64,000 nucleotides of DNA, taken from assembly GCF_036785885.1 (NCBI RefSeq), contig NC_092312.1, positions 25,252,001 to 25,316,000 on the forward strand. The letters run 5' to 3'. Made by a program: the position numbers and the translations under genes. The notes beneath the pieces are model-generated. The model saw only the letters and a list, made by a program, of their open reading frames with translations. It did not search any database and had not been told where the DNA came from. Shown here one piece after another: positions 23,564-36,184 of this stretch. The stretch's first letter is position 1. Each line of letters begins with the position of its first letter. This DNA is from Coffea arabica. Taxonomy: Eukaryota > Streptophyta > Magnoliopsida > Gentianales > Rubiaceae.

Positions 23564-26521
23564 TGTCATGCCCCGAGCCCGCACGAACCTGTCACGTGGC
23601 ATCCGCCGTATTCTCAAGTCCCGCTCAAGAATACAAGACAACATTAAACTAGACTAAATTTTAAAAGTACTAAATAATATAACTAAATAAAGTACGGGAC
23701 AAATCTCATATGAAGGATAGTCTATGAATATCCAATAAGTTCGTACATTTATTCTCTGGTTGAAACAGCGGAAAGAAAAGTAAATAAAACTAACAACTAG
23801 AAGTAGCTAGCCTACTAACTTCTGTTCACTTTAAAACTAATAAAAGTCCTCCTCAGGGTCTTCTACGTAAATCAACTCATACTCTTCAAAATCTGCAAAG
23901 ATAGTAAAACTGTAGGCTGAGCGACAAGTCGCTCAATAGGTAATAGCTACCCTTCTGTTGGACCATGCACTCATAATTTTACAGATACATATATATATAA
24001 ATCAAATTATTTACACATCATTCACGTCCATAATCATGAAAATAATGTTATGGGTAAAACAATTAGTAATAACGAGTGACAAAGCAATTTCAAAGCATCT
24101 TATTAGTAACCGTACATGAAAGTCATAAAGTCATAGATCATTTTCTATTAATTCATAAGTCTCTTCAGATCAGCTCATAACAAGTGCATGTAATGACCGG
24201 TTACTAAGTACTCAGCCTAGAGATTAAACCCCTTCTAGGTAGGCGACCAATATATTTCATGACTAGTGATTGGTCTCATTATATACATGGATCAATTGAC
24301 CGGATTTTATACCAGACTACCATGACTTTGTTAATCGGCCGGACTCTATACCAGGCTACTATGACCATTAGACAGGACTATAGCCCCTACCGTCTATTCC
24401 ATGATTGTTTTGAGTTTTTCTTGATCTAAATTCACTTCACACGTCACATGCATAGTTCTTGATTTCATAAAAGATACAGCTCATTCGCTATATAATAATA
24501 TGTCAAGAGGTTTCAAATAAATCACATGGTCCATTTTTGCATAGTCAAAATAGAACTTGCTTAAATAGTCAAGTAAATCATTTAATCAAAAACAATTCAG
24601 ATTAACACATAAAAATATAATCAATGACAAAAATTTCACTTTAAACTTTTGAAATCTTAGAAGGGTAAGTACCACCTACCTTTGTCTGGCTATTCGAGTG
24701 GAACTGCTTTAGATTTTTTAAACTTGTGTCATACCTATCAAATACATAGATTTTCTAATTAGTTGATATTTCCCACAGATACATAAATATACAAACTCTG
24801 AGCAAGTCAAAGATTCTTGTCTAGACCATTATATGAACCCTAGTAGCATTTTCCCAAATTGGATGATTTCTATTTTTGAAAAGTTTCTTAAATTTGAGAG
24901 TTTCTATTTTTAGAAAATTCTTTAATTTGGAAGGTTCTCCTTTTTGTAAAGTTTCCTAATTTAGAAGAAAATAATTATTCATCATCATATTTATTATCTT
25001 GACTATTATCTTGCTATACATATTTATGATTTATTATTATCCATTATGATTATCAGTGTTATCGTTAGTATTGTTATTATTGTTATTATGATTGTAAGTG
25101 CTTCGTTTAACCATCTAGGACTTATCTTACATTGTATAAATTAATCTAATAAGGCTAGATTAAGATATTTTAGATTTCTATCTAAGTATCCTAGACTTAA
25201 TTAATTAAGTACAAGCTTAAATGACTAATCTTTAACTCCGAAAATTATCTTTAGATTGGATTTTGAAATTTAGTTCCTATGTTAGTCCATAAAAGATGGC
25301 CTAGTTATTTCTAAATTTATTTACTAAATATTCACTAAGCCAATGCTATCTTTCTAATCCAAATATACTTGCCATTATACATACATATATATATATATAT
25401 GTTTATTTATTTAATATTATCATAACTATTGAAAAAAAATTTTCTATTGGCTTGCACTCCACTGGCGTTGCCAAAGCTTTTGCCAAGCCATTCTTGACTT
25501 CTACTTCTTTTTTTTCCTGGCCAACCTTGGCAATTTGGTTCCTCTGTCGCCAGCCATGCGCTGGCGACTTTCTCCCTCCTTCTTTTTTTTTTTTTTTTTT
25601 CATTCAGTTGGCCGAAAGGTTAACCTTTTCATGTCGCCAGCCCTGTGCTGGCGGCTTTTCCTTTCCTCCTTTCTTTTTTTTTTTCCCAGTTGTTGCGTTG
25701 CTAAGCTTTAGCAAAGCACACAACAGCAGCGGCAGCCGCCGCTGCTTTTCCCCTCTTTCTTTTTTCTTTTTTTTTTTTAAATAACCTTCCAACAATTTGG
25801 TAATCCTATTCATCCTATAATTAGAATTTAATACCCTAATCCTACTAATCCAAACCTAAATCTTCCTAAATTTCTCATACGCACACAACAGCAGCGGCAG
25901 CCGCCGCTGCTCTTCCCCTCTTTCTTTTTTCTTTTTTTTTTTAAATAACCTTCCAACAAATTGGTAATCCTATTCATCCCACAATTAGAATTTAATACCC
26001 TAATCCTACTAATCCAAACCTAAATCTTTCTAAATTTCTCATACAGGCATAAATATATCTCAATGTACATGTACTCGAAATTTTCAAAATAATTCGTGGA
26101 ACTAATAAAATTCAAGAGAAAAAGAATTTTAGCGTGCGTTCGGAACTTACAGGTCTAGGTGCTTAGTTGTCTGCTTGATCGACGACAACGACGTCTTCTC
26201 TTTCTCCTCTATTCTTAGTGGATTCTTGCTCTAAGGGAGGCAGACAAGAGAAAGGTAAGAATGGTGTTAATTTTTTTCTCTCTATTGCTTTGATAAAATT
26301 CTAAATCCTAGCAACTACCCACTAGTAGGTGGTTTAGATATGAGTTTTACTTTATTATGAACACTTATTCTATCTCATCTCCTTACTAACCCTAATTACT
26401 CCTCTACCCTATCCTATTAATAAATTTTATATTATTTTTTTCACCCATAGTAATTTTGCCTTTTCAATTAATTGAGCAAAATAAACTAATAAAAAAAATG
26501 AGCCCGGACGTGGGTTTTACA
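23564..26521 (-). repeat. Element B 5' LTR
   Basis: 2958 bp, from TGTCATGCCCCG at the left to GGGTTTTACA at the right (minus strand starts TGTAAAACCCACG). The matching LTR lies outside the window to the left, so the borders rest on the TG...CA ends and the adjacent primer binding site. It contains AT-rich stretches, a (TA)n run at about 25380-25400, two GC-rich hairpins and a 165-bp tandem duplication. Confidence 0.8.
25716..26044. repeat. 165-bp tandem duplication inside LTR B
   Basis: Two adjacent near-identical units start at 25716 and 25881 with GCACACAACAGCAGCGGCAG, pass through a CTTTTTTC-rich stretch and end in TTTCTCATAC. Just to the left, two CGCCAGCC...GGCTGGCG-like palindromes (about 25549-25570 and 25636-25656) form part of another imperfect repeat pair. 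Confidence 0.8.
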
Positions 26522-27784
26522 TGGGTTGGTTGCATCATGTTTGCTTTCACGAATAACTATTGAATTTAGTGCCACTATATATATAGGTATATTTAGGGAA
26601 AAAAACCCAAATAATCACACCTTCAATTACAAATACTTTTGAATAGGTGATTACGCAAATAAAGCATATACTTTGATTTTTTTTTTTTGTGCGTGTGTGC
26701 GTTTGAGTTGATTTCTTGGGTGTTTGTATGTGTAAACTAGGGGTTACTTCCCATGCAAGGCGTGGGAACTTTAGACCTGTTAGCAAGCTTCCTTACCATG
26801 GAAAAGTAGTATATATTAGTAAGGTGTCATTGAGTTTAAGCAATTCCTGATTTTCACTTTTCTGTTTGATGAGCAGAGGAGAACTGGTCTGAGTTTTTTA
26901 TATAATTGATTACTGCTTGAAATTGTCATTGTACTGAGAAGTAATGAAGAGAAAACAAACTTGATTAAATATATAGAGAATTATACAGGGGTGAGGGAAG
27001 GGAAAAAGTTGAAAGAGAAAAAGAAGCGAAGATAAGAAACAGATAATAGTAGCAATGTGGAAGTTGTATATACAATCTATAAGCGCAATAAGTGTCTTGC
27101 AACGAATGAGCATGAGCAATTGCTTTCACTGCATGATGTTTTAGGCTCTGATATTAAGTGTGAGCAGAAATCAATAGACTGAGTTTCCTGTTAAAAAAGT
27201 TAAAGAACAATGTCCATGCTGCTATAAAAAAAAAAAAAAAAAAAAAGCAATAACTGACACGCTAGTTCAAGCTTGTGTCGTGAACTATGTGTTACACATG
27301 AGCTCAAAATGCTTAGTCCATTCAAAGAGCTCCAGTTCTGATTTCCTTTCTGCAGCACCATGAATCTACCAATTACAAAATTGTCCGTGAGCAAAGCTTG
27401 TAACAACTAAAAAAAATCCAACATAAAGCATTGTCAACGAAAACATTTTTTTTATTCTATAATAAAAAGATCATGCATCTATTGTGACTAAATGTGAAAT
27501 GAAAATGCTGCGTTTCTCAATCTTCATTACACAAGGAGGAAAGTTTTAGTCAAAGTAATAGCAGGGGAGTTGGTATGTGGAGAAGGTGCGAGTATAATAG
27601 CATAGAGGTAGTAATAGATGGGAAAACATTGAATATCCATTATGTTGATGTAATCTAAAATGAATGCAGCAGAAGAAATAAGAGTCTGTATACTTCTGAT
27701 GTAGAGAAGAAAATGAAACAAGAAGATTAATACTTATGAGTTATTGTACAGCATTAATGAGATTTTATGCTCAGGTTAAATCAG
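26522..27784. other. AT-rich DNA without a recognisable gene
   Basis: Starts at the outer end of LTR B. It contains a poly-T/GTGT stretch near 26680, a poly-A run near 27226-27246 and short ORFs without recognisable motifs. No splice-consistent coding sequence seen. Confidence 0.6.
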
Positions 27785-30753
27785 TGAATAGTGGCATCCA
27801 ACATTCCTAATGCTCAAATTGCAAGCATCTTGCTCGTAGTGTCCTGATGCTTATCCAGAATAAATTTTTCCAATTGCCGTCTGTTAAATAAGGTAAAAAA
27901 AATCAGGGAATCACTGTTAAATGAGGCAAAAAACTACCTGAATGCATCAACAGGGGAATCACTGGCACATCTGATGTCAAAGGCTCCAGCAATGATATGG
28001 CCTCGCTCAGACCAGTACCAGCACATGATATGCCAAACATAAGAACTGGACTTTGATGAACATGTGGATTATATGATTCCGAGAGCAGGGAGACGATTTG
28101 AGGAGTCTACATTTTAAGATTAGCAACTCAATTAGATGGATTGTTCAATATGTTCATTTTCATCGATCCCTGTAGAAGGTTAGAAAAAATTAAGAGCGAA
28201 TACATCATATGAAAAGTTGTTCGGAGAAGTAAAGCCTTGGTGTCAAATTCTTATAGCCTAGAACATAAACCATGTGCAAGTGCCAAACCTGAACGTAAGA
28301 GAAACTAACCCAGTGCTAAAACTGCAGTGTGCCTAACATTGTCACTCAATTCTGATGCAGCAAAATGCAGCAGCTGTCGAATGGCCTTGTTGTTTGCAGT
28401 TCTACTGTAAGCCAATGCAAATGCATACATTTATCCATAACGTAGTATGGGGTCTTGATCCCAAGTTATCTGCTCAATCAGTGTATCAGTTGTTTCTTCT
28501 GTTCCATAAACTGTCAAGAGCTATCCCCAATGCCAAATCGTTAGAAATGTCCAACTGACTTTTGATTTCACTTTTTCAAAAGAGAGAATTCATTAAGCTT
28601 TTAATTTTAGAAATAGATTATAGACATTAAGCAGAGATGTCTAAGTAAAGGATATTCTTTAAGGTAGGTTCTATGTTGAATAACTTGTAGGAGACAATTT
28701 TTAAAAAAGGCGGAAAAGTGCAAAGATAAAAATAGGTACTTTTTTACATAACACAACAAGGCAAATACCTCAGCATTAGCGCTTGTTAGACTATCACACA
28801 GGAACTGATTTATGCCTTCCCTATAGTAGACAATGCTTGTGTTTCTCGTAGTGCTGTTGCACTAAACTTAACCTAATTTGTAGCCCTGGTGAGCCAGTTC
28901 TAAGAGTTTAAACAAATGCAAAATGTTAGATAGAAATGACTACTTTTATCATTATGCAACATATAAAATGATGAGCAAAGCAGGTGCACAGTAAAGTGTT
29001 GACGGTTCTGACAGCATGCATAATGCTATTAGCATATATAGTTGCATTATGACAAATATTATTTCTCATCTCAACAGATTGCTTTATTGTGTTGAGAATT
29101 AGGACATGCAATGTAATATGCAAAAAACCAACAATTAGTCAAATACTTCAAAGAAATCCAGTAAACTGAGAAACTATCTTGGGAAGAAAAGAAAAGAAAA
29201 TAGGGAAAATGCCTTAGTTATAATAACTATATAAGAATTGCAATGTCAACTGTATGGAAATCTCTCCAAACAGTATTCCTTTTCTTTTTCATAACCTCTC
29301 AGCGTAAACATCTTCCTTGAGACTGAAAAGTTGGTCCTTCATTTTCAAAAGAAAAGCTTGGTGTTCATTCTCTACAAGGTTAAATGCTATTTGAAATCCC
29401 AATAAAGCATCATTATTGCTTTCTGTTCTTAAGAGTTTCTCAAATACAGCTGCAATGTCCTGTGGTCTATCCAAAAACATGAGAAGCTGACATATGCTTA
29501 AATAATCAGGTGATGGCAGTTTTTGGAATACTATAACAAGAAGACGTTGTATCTGCATTAAAATAGTTGAGGGTCAGAATTTCTCAAATTTTGACATCTA
29601 ATATATTTGGACTAATGTTCTCTAGAATTAGTAATAAGATTAACAAGAATGAATTAGAATTATGAATAAGGTTAACAAGAATGAATTAGATAGATATAAC
29701 CACGTCACACTAATATTTTCTAGAGCTGACAAAACTGTGAGAGACATGATTACAATAGTATAGGGTTACTTGAATGTTGTCACTTCTTATAACTGCTTCC
29801 TCAATCTTATCCAATCTTTGGTATTTTATGGCTATTCTCACAGCTTATTGATGTTTTCTGTTAGTTATAAACCTACAGAGAGGTTCAAAAATGGGATAAT
29901 GAGAAAAAGTTTAAATCTATAGTGTAATCTAGCATTTCAGAAGTTTACATACTTATCAAGCATCCTTTTAACAATGAATTTTGATCTTGAATCTATCTTT
30001 GCTACTTTATTTGACTCAGCAGCCTTGGTCTTGAGGTCAGGACATTCGTCTATAGCTTTAGCTGAGACACAAAAGCATATAATAGAAAAATAAGTAAGAC
30101 GTGCATGCCATGGTTAAAAAGAAATGCATATTTAAGTTATGTAGTACCAATGCCACTTTATAGTCAAAAATTAGTATTTATCTAACCATGATTTATTTGC
30201 TTATAAATGCAATACATACAAATACTGAACAAATTTAGAAGGCAGAATTCAAGAACAACATCCTACCTAGAATACTTCGGACATAATATGAATCTTCTGA
30301 TACATCGAATAGAAGGTCAGCTCCAAGGGCATACAACAATGAGTGATTTAGTTCATTCCAATAACAAATTACCTGAGAGGGGAGACAGATTTGTTATAAA
30401 TAATGAACGCATACAAAAGCAAAAATAACTTATGCTTCCTCTTCTTGAAATGCATTTTACATAACGTGGTAAAATGAATGCTAAAATATTAATCAAGAAG
30501 ATGAGCACTCTGTAGAAGTAGGCTTTAAAACAAAAACTTCCAACAAAACTATTGTTTAGAAGGATTTCGAGTTTCTTTAATCATAAACTTCAAAGTAAGG
30601 TAGATCATTATTTCTATCATCCAATTTATTATATAAAACAGACAAGAAGAGAATTAAAGATACAGGAAAAGCATGTTTGAATCTTTGAGGCCAATAATGC
30701 AGCTAGTTGCCTCTGGGTCTCATCAAATTCCTCATCTTCATATACACTCTCAC
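27785..30753 (-). pseudogene. RPN2: 26S proteasome subunit RPN2 (PSMD1) pseudogene
   Basis: Ten or so exon-like pieces in RPN2 order, with intron remnants between them. RPN2 is the large scaffold subunit of the 19S base. Pieces: SVYEDEEFDETQRQLAALL (about 30750, preceded by a TTTGCAG acceptor), NELNHSLLYALGADLLFDV (30350), KAIDECPDLKTKAAES (30050), RIAIKYQRLDKIEEAVI (29830), KLPSPDYLSICQLLMFLD and FNLVENEHQAFLLKM (29500-29380), TIKQSVEMRN (29080), LIEQITWDQDPILRYG and NNKAIRQLLHFA (28480-28350), [13 protein letters not shown] (28090), RQLEKFILDKHQDTTSKM (27870). Stops lie at the QxAVRIA site (29850), after ILRYG (28437) and after KMLAI (27820). Segments of the middle domain, the N-terminal exon and the last third are missing. 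Confidence in the family is high. Confidence 0.9.
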
Positions 30754-33261
30754 TGCAAAATGATAAACACTCAGTAATCAATTTTTTGAACATACAAAAA
30801 GTTGTGTACATACAATTGCAAGAATGAGTAATAAGGGTAACATCATGAGAGTTCAGCAATAACTAACATTTGCATAAAGCTTGTAATAAGGGCAGAAAAA
30901 AGGTATTTTCCCAGCAAAAGCAGTAATCAGTTGTATGAGCTTTAAGAAAAAGATCAAGCAAGAGGTTGGAATGACAAAAATGCCCCCAAGGAGAGCAGAT
31001 CAAATGTAATCAACAGTAACCTCTGTTCTTTGAACATTTCCTAAGGATATTTGTAAAAGAATAAGCTAGCTCAGTAAATGAAGCAATGGTATGAGTTATT
31101 GACTCAGAAGGGCTAGTGGCTGAGATGAAAATTGACTCAAGAATTGAAGCAATGGTAGCTGGCAGCGAAGATGTAGAGATCGTAATGTTTCAGATGTTTG
31201 GATATCTATGGATATCCCTTTTCTGCCATAAATGATTATCTTTACGCCTGTCCCTTATGTTTAAAAGGGTATCAATGTCCAGTACGGGAAAATAAGTATT
31301 TTACTACAAGAAGGTTAAGCATGACAAAAAGATATTATAGTCATTTGTAAAAAAAAAACATTCAGAAGAATTATATTGTACTTGTTCAAATTAAATTGAT
31401 TAGCTACTCTACTCTACAAATTAATTAGCTAAAAATTGATTCCTTTTTCTTCTCTGTATTTATCAAGAAAGACTGATTTTGTTTGGATTGTAAGTTATTT
31501 GGGATTATTTAGAATATTTTTACTGTAGCACTTTTTGTGATGTGATGTATGTGAGATAAAAAAGTAATTGGGAAGGTAAAAAGGTGTATTGGAAATTGTA
31601 ATGATGATGTAAGCAAATAAAAGTGGGTAAATAATGCTCAATCCAAACAAACGTGGATGGTATTGCAGAGAGGAAATGCATTAAGTAGTAGTAGTATGAC
31701 TGTAGTTTGTGTTGCTGGCGGTTGGTTGTTGCAATAATTCCACCTATCTCAACGTTAAGTTAGGTGTTTTTTGTTCTATAATGCTGGCTGCTTGGCTCAA
31801 TCTCAAAATGATCCAATTGCTAGAAAACATTACTTATTATTTTTAGCTTGAAAAAATTTTTTTACTAAAATATCTTACATAGAGAAGCAGTTTTGTAAAT
31901 GAATTTTTTATTTGTTTGGGGTGTGAACAATAAGAAAACTGGCTTCATTATTTTGCAGTAGCAAAAGGTCTAACTTCTGAGGATATTAGCAGAAAGTATC
32001 ATTGAATTGTACTAATATGTGGCTTGCTAAAGATTTTTTTTTATTTTTTATTTTTGAAAGAATTAACTTCAATACAAAAGATGACAAATTTACACAAATG
32101 ATAGCTCTTAGAAATTAAGATTGAGAGCCTTAGTTATGAGTTGGTTTTCCTTTAGATCCTTGAAACTTTCAATTTTCTACCAGTCTGCCATGCTGGATCT
32201 ATTTCTTTCTGATAAGGAGGTTAAAGAATGGAAATGAAACATTGGTTTCCATATTTTGTATGATACCAGTCTCTCATGAGGGACTTGTTACGTTTACCAA
32301 AAGTCATTCCCAAGGTTACCTAGATTCTGAGCAGTTCCAGAACGAGGAACAATTGAGGATCATAGAATTCTACGCAATCTAAATGCAGAAGGCTGGGCGT
32401 AAGGTTCTTTGGGGTACTTAGAAGGGACAAAGTTCAATACTCATGAAATGGTTCTCTAGATCATATCAGAAAAATCGCTTTTTATGCAATTTTCTAGATA
32501 AACTATTCAAACATCAACATTTAGATAAATAATTATGTGAAATTGTCTAGTAAGACACTAAAAAAAAAGAGCAGGTATTCTAGGAGCATAACTTGACTCC
32601 AACTTTCGACCTCCAAAAGTGGAATTCCAAATCGTCAATAATACTTATTAGAATTGCACTTATCGAATTCAAAGTTCATCAGGACTCAAGCAATTAATGG
32701 TAACACAGTAGTAAAACCTAGATGTGATTCCTACATTTCTTTTATTCCATTTCTATTTATTTTTAAGTCGGATTTGGTCTTCAAACTCATTAAGAAAAAC
32801 TGCATCATTTTTTATATCATGGCTATCATAAAAGAAGGTAAAACAAAACTTAAACAAATAGATTTGGACTTGTCTCAACTTTTGAGACAACATAATGATT
32901 TGGAGCAAGGAAACATATTAGTTATTGATTATGTGCTTAAGTTTCTTGAGCTGTTTGTTCAACATTCAGTTGTTGCAAGTCCTCAAAAAACAATTAATAC
33001 ATAAAAGCCGGTCTGTAGTATGAAATTATAAAGCAGTTGCAGGAAAAGAAGTTTATATCAACTAAAGGATGCTTTTTGAGCAAAGCTGTCAAGGTAAATC
33101 AGTACTTGAGTCATGGGAGGTTGGAAATGAAGAAATTCAAGTGATAAAAAGAGCACTTAATGGACTCAGCTGAAGCTTTCCTATATTCTGAACTTGCAGA
33201 GACATAAAACATGAAACTTTCCCATGAGAGAAATTATACAAGTGCAAAAGACCATATAAAA
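30754..33261. other. Intergenic DNA between RPN2 and RPN6 fragments
   Basis: No RPN2 first exon or other gene recognised. It holds a short MITE candidate (31479-31650). An open stretch on the plus strand at 32654-33004 has no recognisable motif and was not called. Confidence 0.6.
31479..31650. mobile_element. 172-bp MITE candidate
   Basis: TTGTTTGGATTG at 31479-31490 is perfectly inverted as CAATCCAAACAA at 31639-31650. The interior is AT-rich without an ORF. No convincing target duplication seen, so the family is not assigned. Confidence 0.5.
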
Positions 33262-33565
33262 TGAAAGCTATATCCTCTCACCTCCTTGATTGGTCCAGAA
33301 AGGAGAGCTGAAGTTTCGGAATCTTCCTTGGTCTTCATCAATAGAGCTGCAAGCTTTGCCTCAATGCGCTAACGAAGGAAAGTTCACTTCTCATCACGCG
33401 TCTATTGCACAATTTCCTTGCATAGGGCAATCTGAACATCAGATGTGGCAGGTATTTTGGCCACCGTATCAAGAATTCCACAGATAATTTTTGCAGCTTT
33501 TGCTTTGGGGATCAAGGAAAAGAAGGGCCGAAGTTGGATCAAAAAGTTCTTAAGTTCCTTTGTCT
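33262..33565 (-). pseudogene. RPN6: 26S proteasome subunit RPN6 (PSMD11) fragment, main piece
   Basis: About 95 codons of the N-terminal helical-repeat region of RPN6, a lid subunit that clamps base and core: [50 protein letters not shown], then TRDEK, RIEAKLAALLMKTKE and LLSGPIKE. Three stops interrupt it (near 33400, 33384 and 33373). It ends at a GTGAGAGG that looks like a splice donor. No later RPN6 exons were found. It lies directly downstream of the last acyltransferase exon, and the preceding RPN6 residues occur at about 35655-35712 on the far side of that gene fragment. Confidence 0.85.
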
Positions 33566-33594
33566 TATTTTGTAGAGAAGGATGTCCAACTTAC

Positions 33595-35502
33595 CAGACA
33601 AAAGATGTATGAAGACGCTTACAATTTTGTCGAAAGAATTAAAGGCTAAGCTGCATCTCCACACAATCAGTGCCCAAGCCAGTGGACCCTGCAGTTATGT
33701 GAGGAGTCAAGACATAAAGAAGCAAATCTTAATGCCATTTAGATGAAAACAAGGCATCTCCAGATTGATTGCTTACCTCTGCAAAAGAGAAGCAAATCAT
33801 GAAAAACTTCTCATTTCTAGGAAAACAAAGAAGCATGACCAAGAATAGTGTGTTGGCGTAGTAGCAGAAGTCCTGAATGGCAAAAGAAGTACATAGCGAC
33901 ACAAGAGAAAGTACATTTTGTAGGAGATGAAGTCTACACTGAAACAGAAAAATTCACAGATAACATGTACCATCAGAATTCCAACTAAACATAAAGTGAT
34001 TTTGTCTAATTAGGACTCTAGAACCTCTTCGACAAAACATCTAAATAACCGAGATACGCAAAACAAAAAATATTCGTATAGTTAAATGGGCCAAAACAAG
34101 AAGTTGCAAAACAGGAAGAGCTTACCAAGAGATAATAATGCCATTTCTTGTATCGATAATAAATCCACCGTAGAGGAACAAATATGACAGAGAGCAAACA
34201 ATGTGCATAAGGGACATCTTGAGGCCCTGCGCCACAATAGAAAAGAACCGCAAAAGCAAATTAGCAAATGACAATCCACAAGGCCTAACTAATTATTCGA
34301 GGGATAAAGATAACTGAATTATCAAATCTTAAGAATGTAATACTCACTGGCACCCAACAGAAAGCAGAATGTTCCAAACCCAAGAACACTCAACAAATAA
34401 GTCACCTATCAACCCAAAAAGCTCCCAATCAATGCAACCTAAAATCGACATCCCAGGTCACCAAACCATAAGCAAACATGCTAGTAAAAGTAAATAAACT
34501 ATGAATCCCCGAAACAAATATGAGCTACAAAGTTGTTCTTTTAATAGCCACTGAGACCATCTGACAAACATATGGTGGGTTTTGGTCGGTCGGTTACTTG
34601 ATTACCTTGTTCATGAATCTTTCGTGCTCTTCAGCCCGTTGTTGTGGTACAGAACTGGAAAATGTTGCAGGAATGGAGATAATTGGATTAATAGGTAGAT
34701 ATAAACTGCACTCAAGCTGAATTAAGTTCGATAATCACCTTCACTATTATTGAATAAACTTCAAATTGGATACTGAAAAAGAATTGGCGGGAAAGGGAAG
34801 GAGGGGTAAGAAGAATGCAGGAAGAACTTGAGGAGAAAGAACTAACAGAAGGGATATTCCCTTTCTGATTACAATAACAAGAATCTAGTTGGATGATGCC
34901 CAAACAAATTACATGATCACGTTATTTATAGAAGCTACTTCTAACAAACTCCTCCCACTTGCTAATGAAACGGTTGCCATGTGAGAGAGAATCTTCTGGA
35001 ATGACTGGTCTCAGCAAGAATAGCATGAACCCAGAAAAGGCGTGCTTCTCCGTTCGCGCCTTCGGCTTCCCTCGCGCCTTCTCCTTCCCTGCTTTCACGC
35101 CTTTGTCTTTCTTGTGCACTGCTTGATGATTGTCCTCCTTAGTTCACGTCTTCTCTACACAACTTTCTGCCTGGCCACGCTTTCTTTTCATTTTACTTCA
35201 CGCCTTCACTCCTCCTGCATTTCTTAGCTTCTTACTCCATTACACCCGTTTGGCAATCTTGTCTGCATGTTTAGACAAGATCTGTTTGGTTTGACCTGCT
35301 TGCTTCGACAACATCTCTTTCGTTTTAGCCACTTTCTGTGCAACAAACAATTCCTAGATGACATAGAACTACCCAAATCGCATCACAAACTGCAAAACTA
35401 AATCAGATACGTGGGATTAATAACTCTGATCGATCTCTGAGCCTTTTCATTTGATTCGCCATTGGAGTCCTCCGGAGAAGAAGAGTCTCCGTTGCTATAC
35501 AT
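33595..35502 (-). pseudogene. GPCAT1: Glycerophosphocholine acyltransferase, 5' half (exons 1-7)
   Basis: Seven exons read cleanly: 35502-35425, 35335-35246, 34635-34606, 34405-34348, 34226-34126, 33872-33777 and 33688-33595. Together they give about 182 open codons. Motifs: [118 protein letters not shown]. These match the plant DUF2838 membrane protein known as GPCAT, which acylates glycerophosphocholine in the ER. Splice sites fit GT-AG except exon 3, whose acceptor reads GG, and the weak GTTATT donor of exon 1. The remaining membrane-domain exons are absent: after the donor at 33594 comes RPN6 sequence. A truncated copy that may still be transcribed; a functional enzyme is unlikely. Confidence 0.82.
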
Positions 35503-35654
35503 TTTCTTGCTCAAAGACTCTCCTGTGTTTTCCCGCAAGTATGAAAAGAAGAAAAAGGTGGTGGTGGTTTTCTGTGCTCCTCTCCTTCGCCTGTTATTTT
35601 TGTGGGTTTGAGTGACGTATATATAAAACTGGATAGCACTAAAAAAATGGCCTG

Positions 35655-35712
35655 CTCCTTTATTGTTAGGGCCTCTGGAGAAGATGAAGGAAGATGAAGG
35701 ATTGGCAAATAT
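35655..35712 (-). pseudogene. RPN6: RPN6 fragment, upstream piece
   Basis: SSSPEALTIKEQAI on the minus strand matches the RPN6 N-terminal segment that in intact proteins lies only some ten residues before the LRPFF segment found at 33540. It sits about 150 bp upstream of the acyltransferase exon 1. Short, so identification rests on one 14-residue match plus the position. Confidence 0.6.
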
Positions 35713-35719
35713 CTGGTAA

Positions 35720-36184
35720 TTAGAGCTGTTAATCGAGCCGAGTATTTGGCTGCCGAACTTAACTCGAGTTTAATTCGAGCCGAGTTCGACTCGATCTCGT
35801 TAGGAAAACGAGTTTTAAAATGTGTTCGAACTCGGCTCGTTAAATATACATGCGGAGCTCGAGCTCGACTCGTTTATCACAAACGAGTCGAGCTTCACGA
35901 GCACGAGCTCGTGCAAGCTCGTGCAAATTAACCTTAATAAAAACCTATAATTTTTAATTTTTATAATTTTAATTTCTAAAATGACAAAGATGCCCTTCAT
36001 TAACGAGCTCTAACGAACTACTCGAGTATCAAACGAGCCGAACTTACTCGACACGTTAACTAAACGAGCATGTTTTGAGCTCGAACTCGACTTGTTAACC
36101 AAAATTAACGAGCCGAGCTTGAGCCTTAACGAGTCGAGCTCTAACGAGCTTTCGAGCTACTCAGCTACTCAATTAACAGTGGCT
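35720..36184. mobile_element. GAGCTCG-rich MITE-like repeat
   Basis: About 465 bp densely packed with GAGCCGAG, CTCGAG and AACGAG words on both strands. Ends are inversely related: CTGTTAATCGAG at the left and CTCAATTAACAG at the right. Resembles short hAT-like non-autonomous elements common in plants (inference). No intact 8-bp duplication found. One 61-codon ORF inside is not credible. Confidence 0.55.

Larger units (their letters stand above)
19459..26521 (-). mobile_element. Gypsy element B, 5' part
   Basis: Older minus-strand Ty3/gypsy element. From right to left: LTR (23564-26521), iMet primer binding site, a coiled-coil ORF, gag, protease and RT up to the array insertion at 19453. The pol gene resumes at 596 and runs off the left edge. 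The related domain order and the pre-gag ORF make it a distant relative of array A. All coding parts carry stops. Confidence 0.85.

Noticed and set aside
25452..25784. 110-codon plus-strand ORF in LTR B
   Set aside because: Phe/Ser-rich low-complexity translation of poly-T and CT-rich LTR sequence.
32654..33004. 116-codon plus-strand ORF
   Set aside because: No recognised motif, and no supporting exon structure. AT-rich region where such ORFs are expected by chance.
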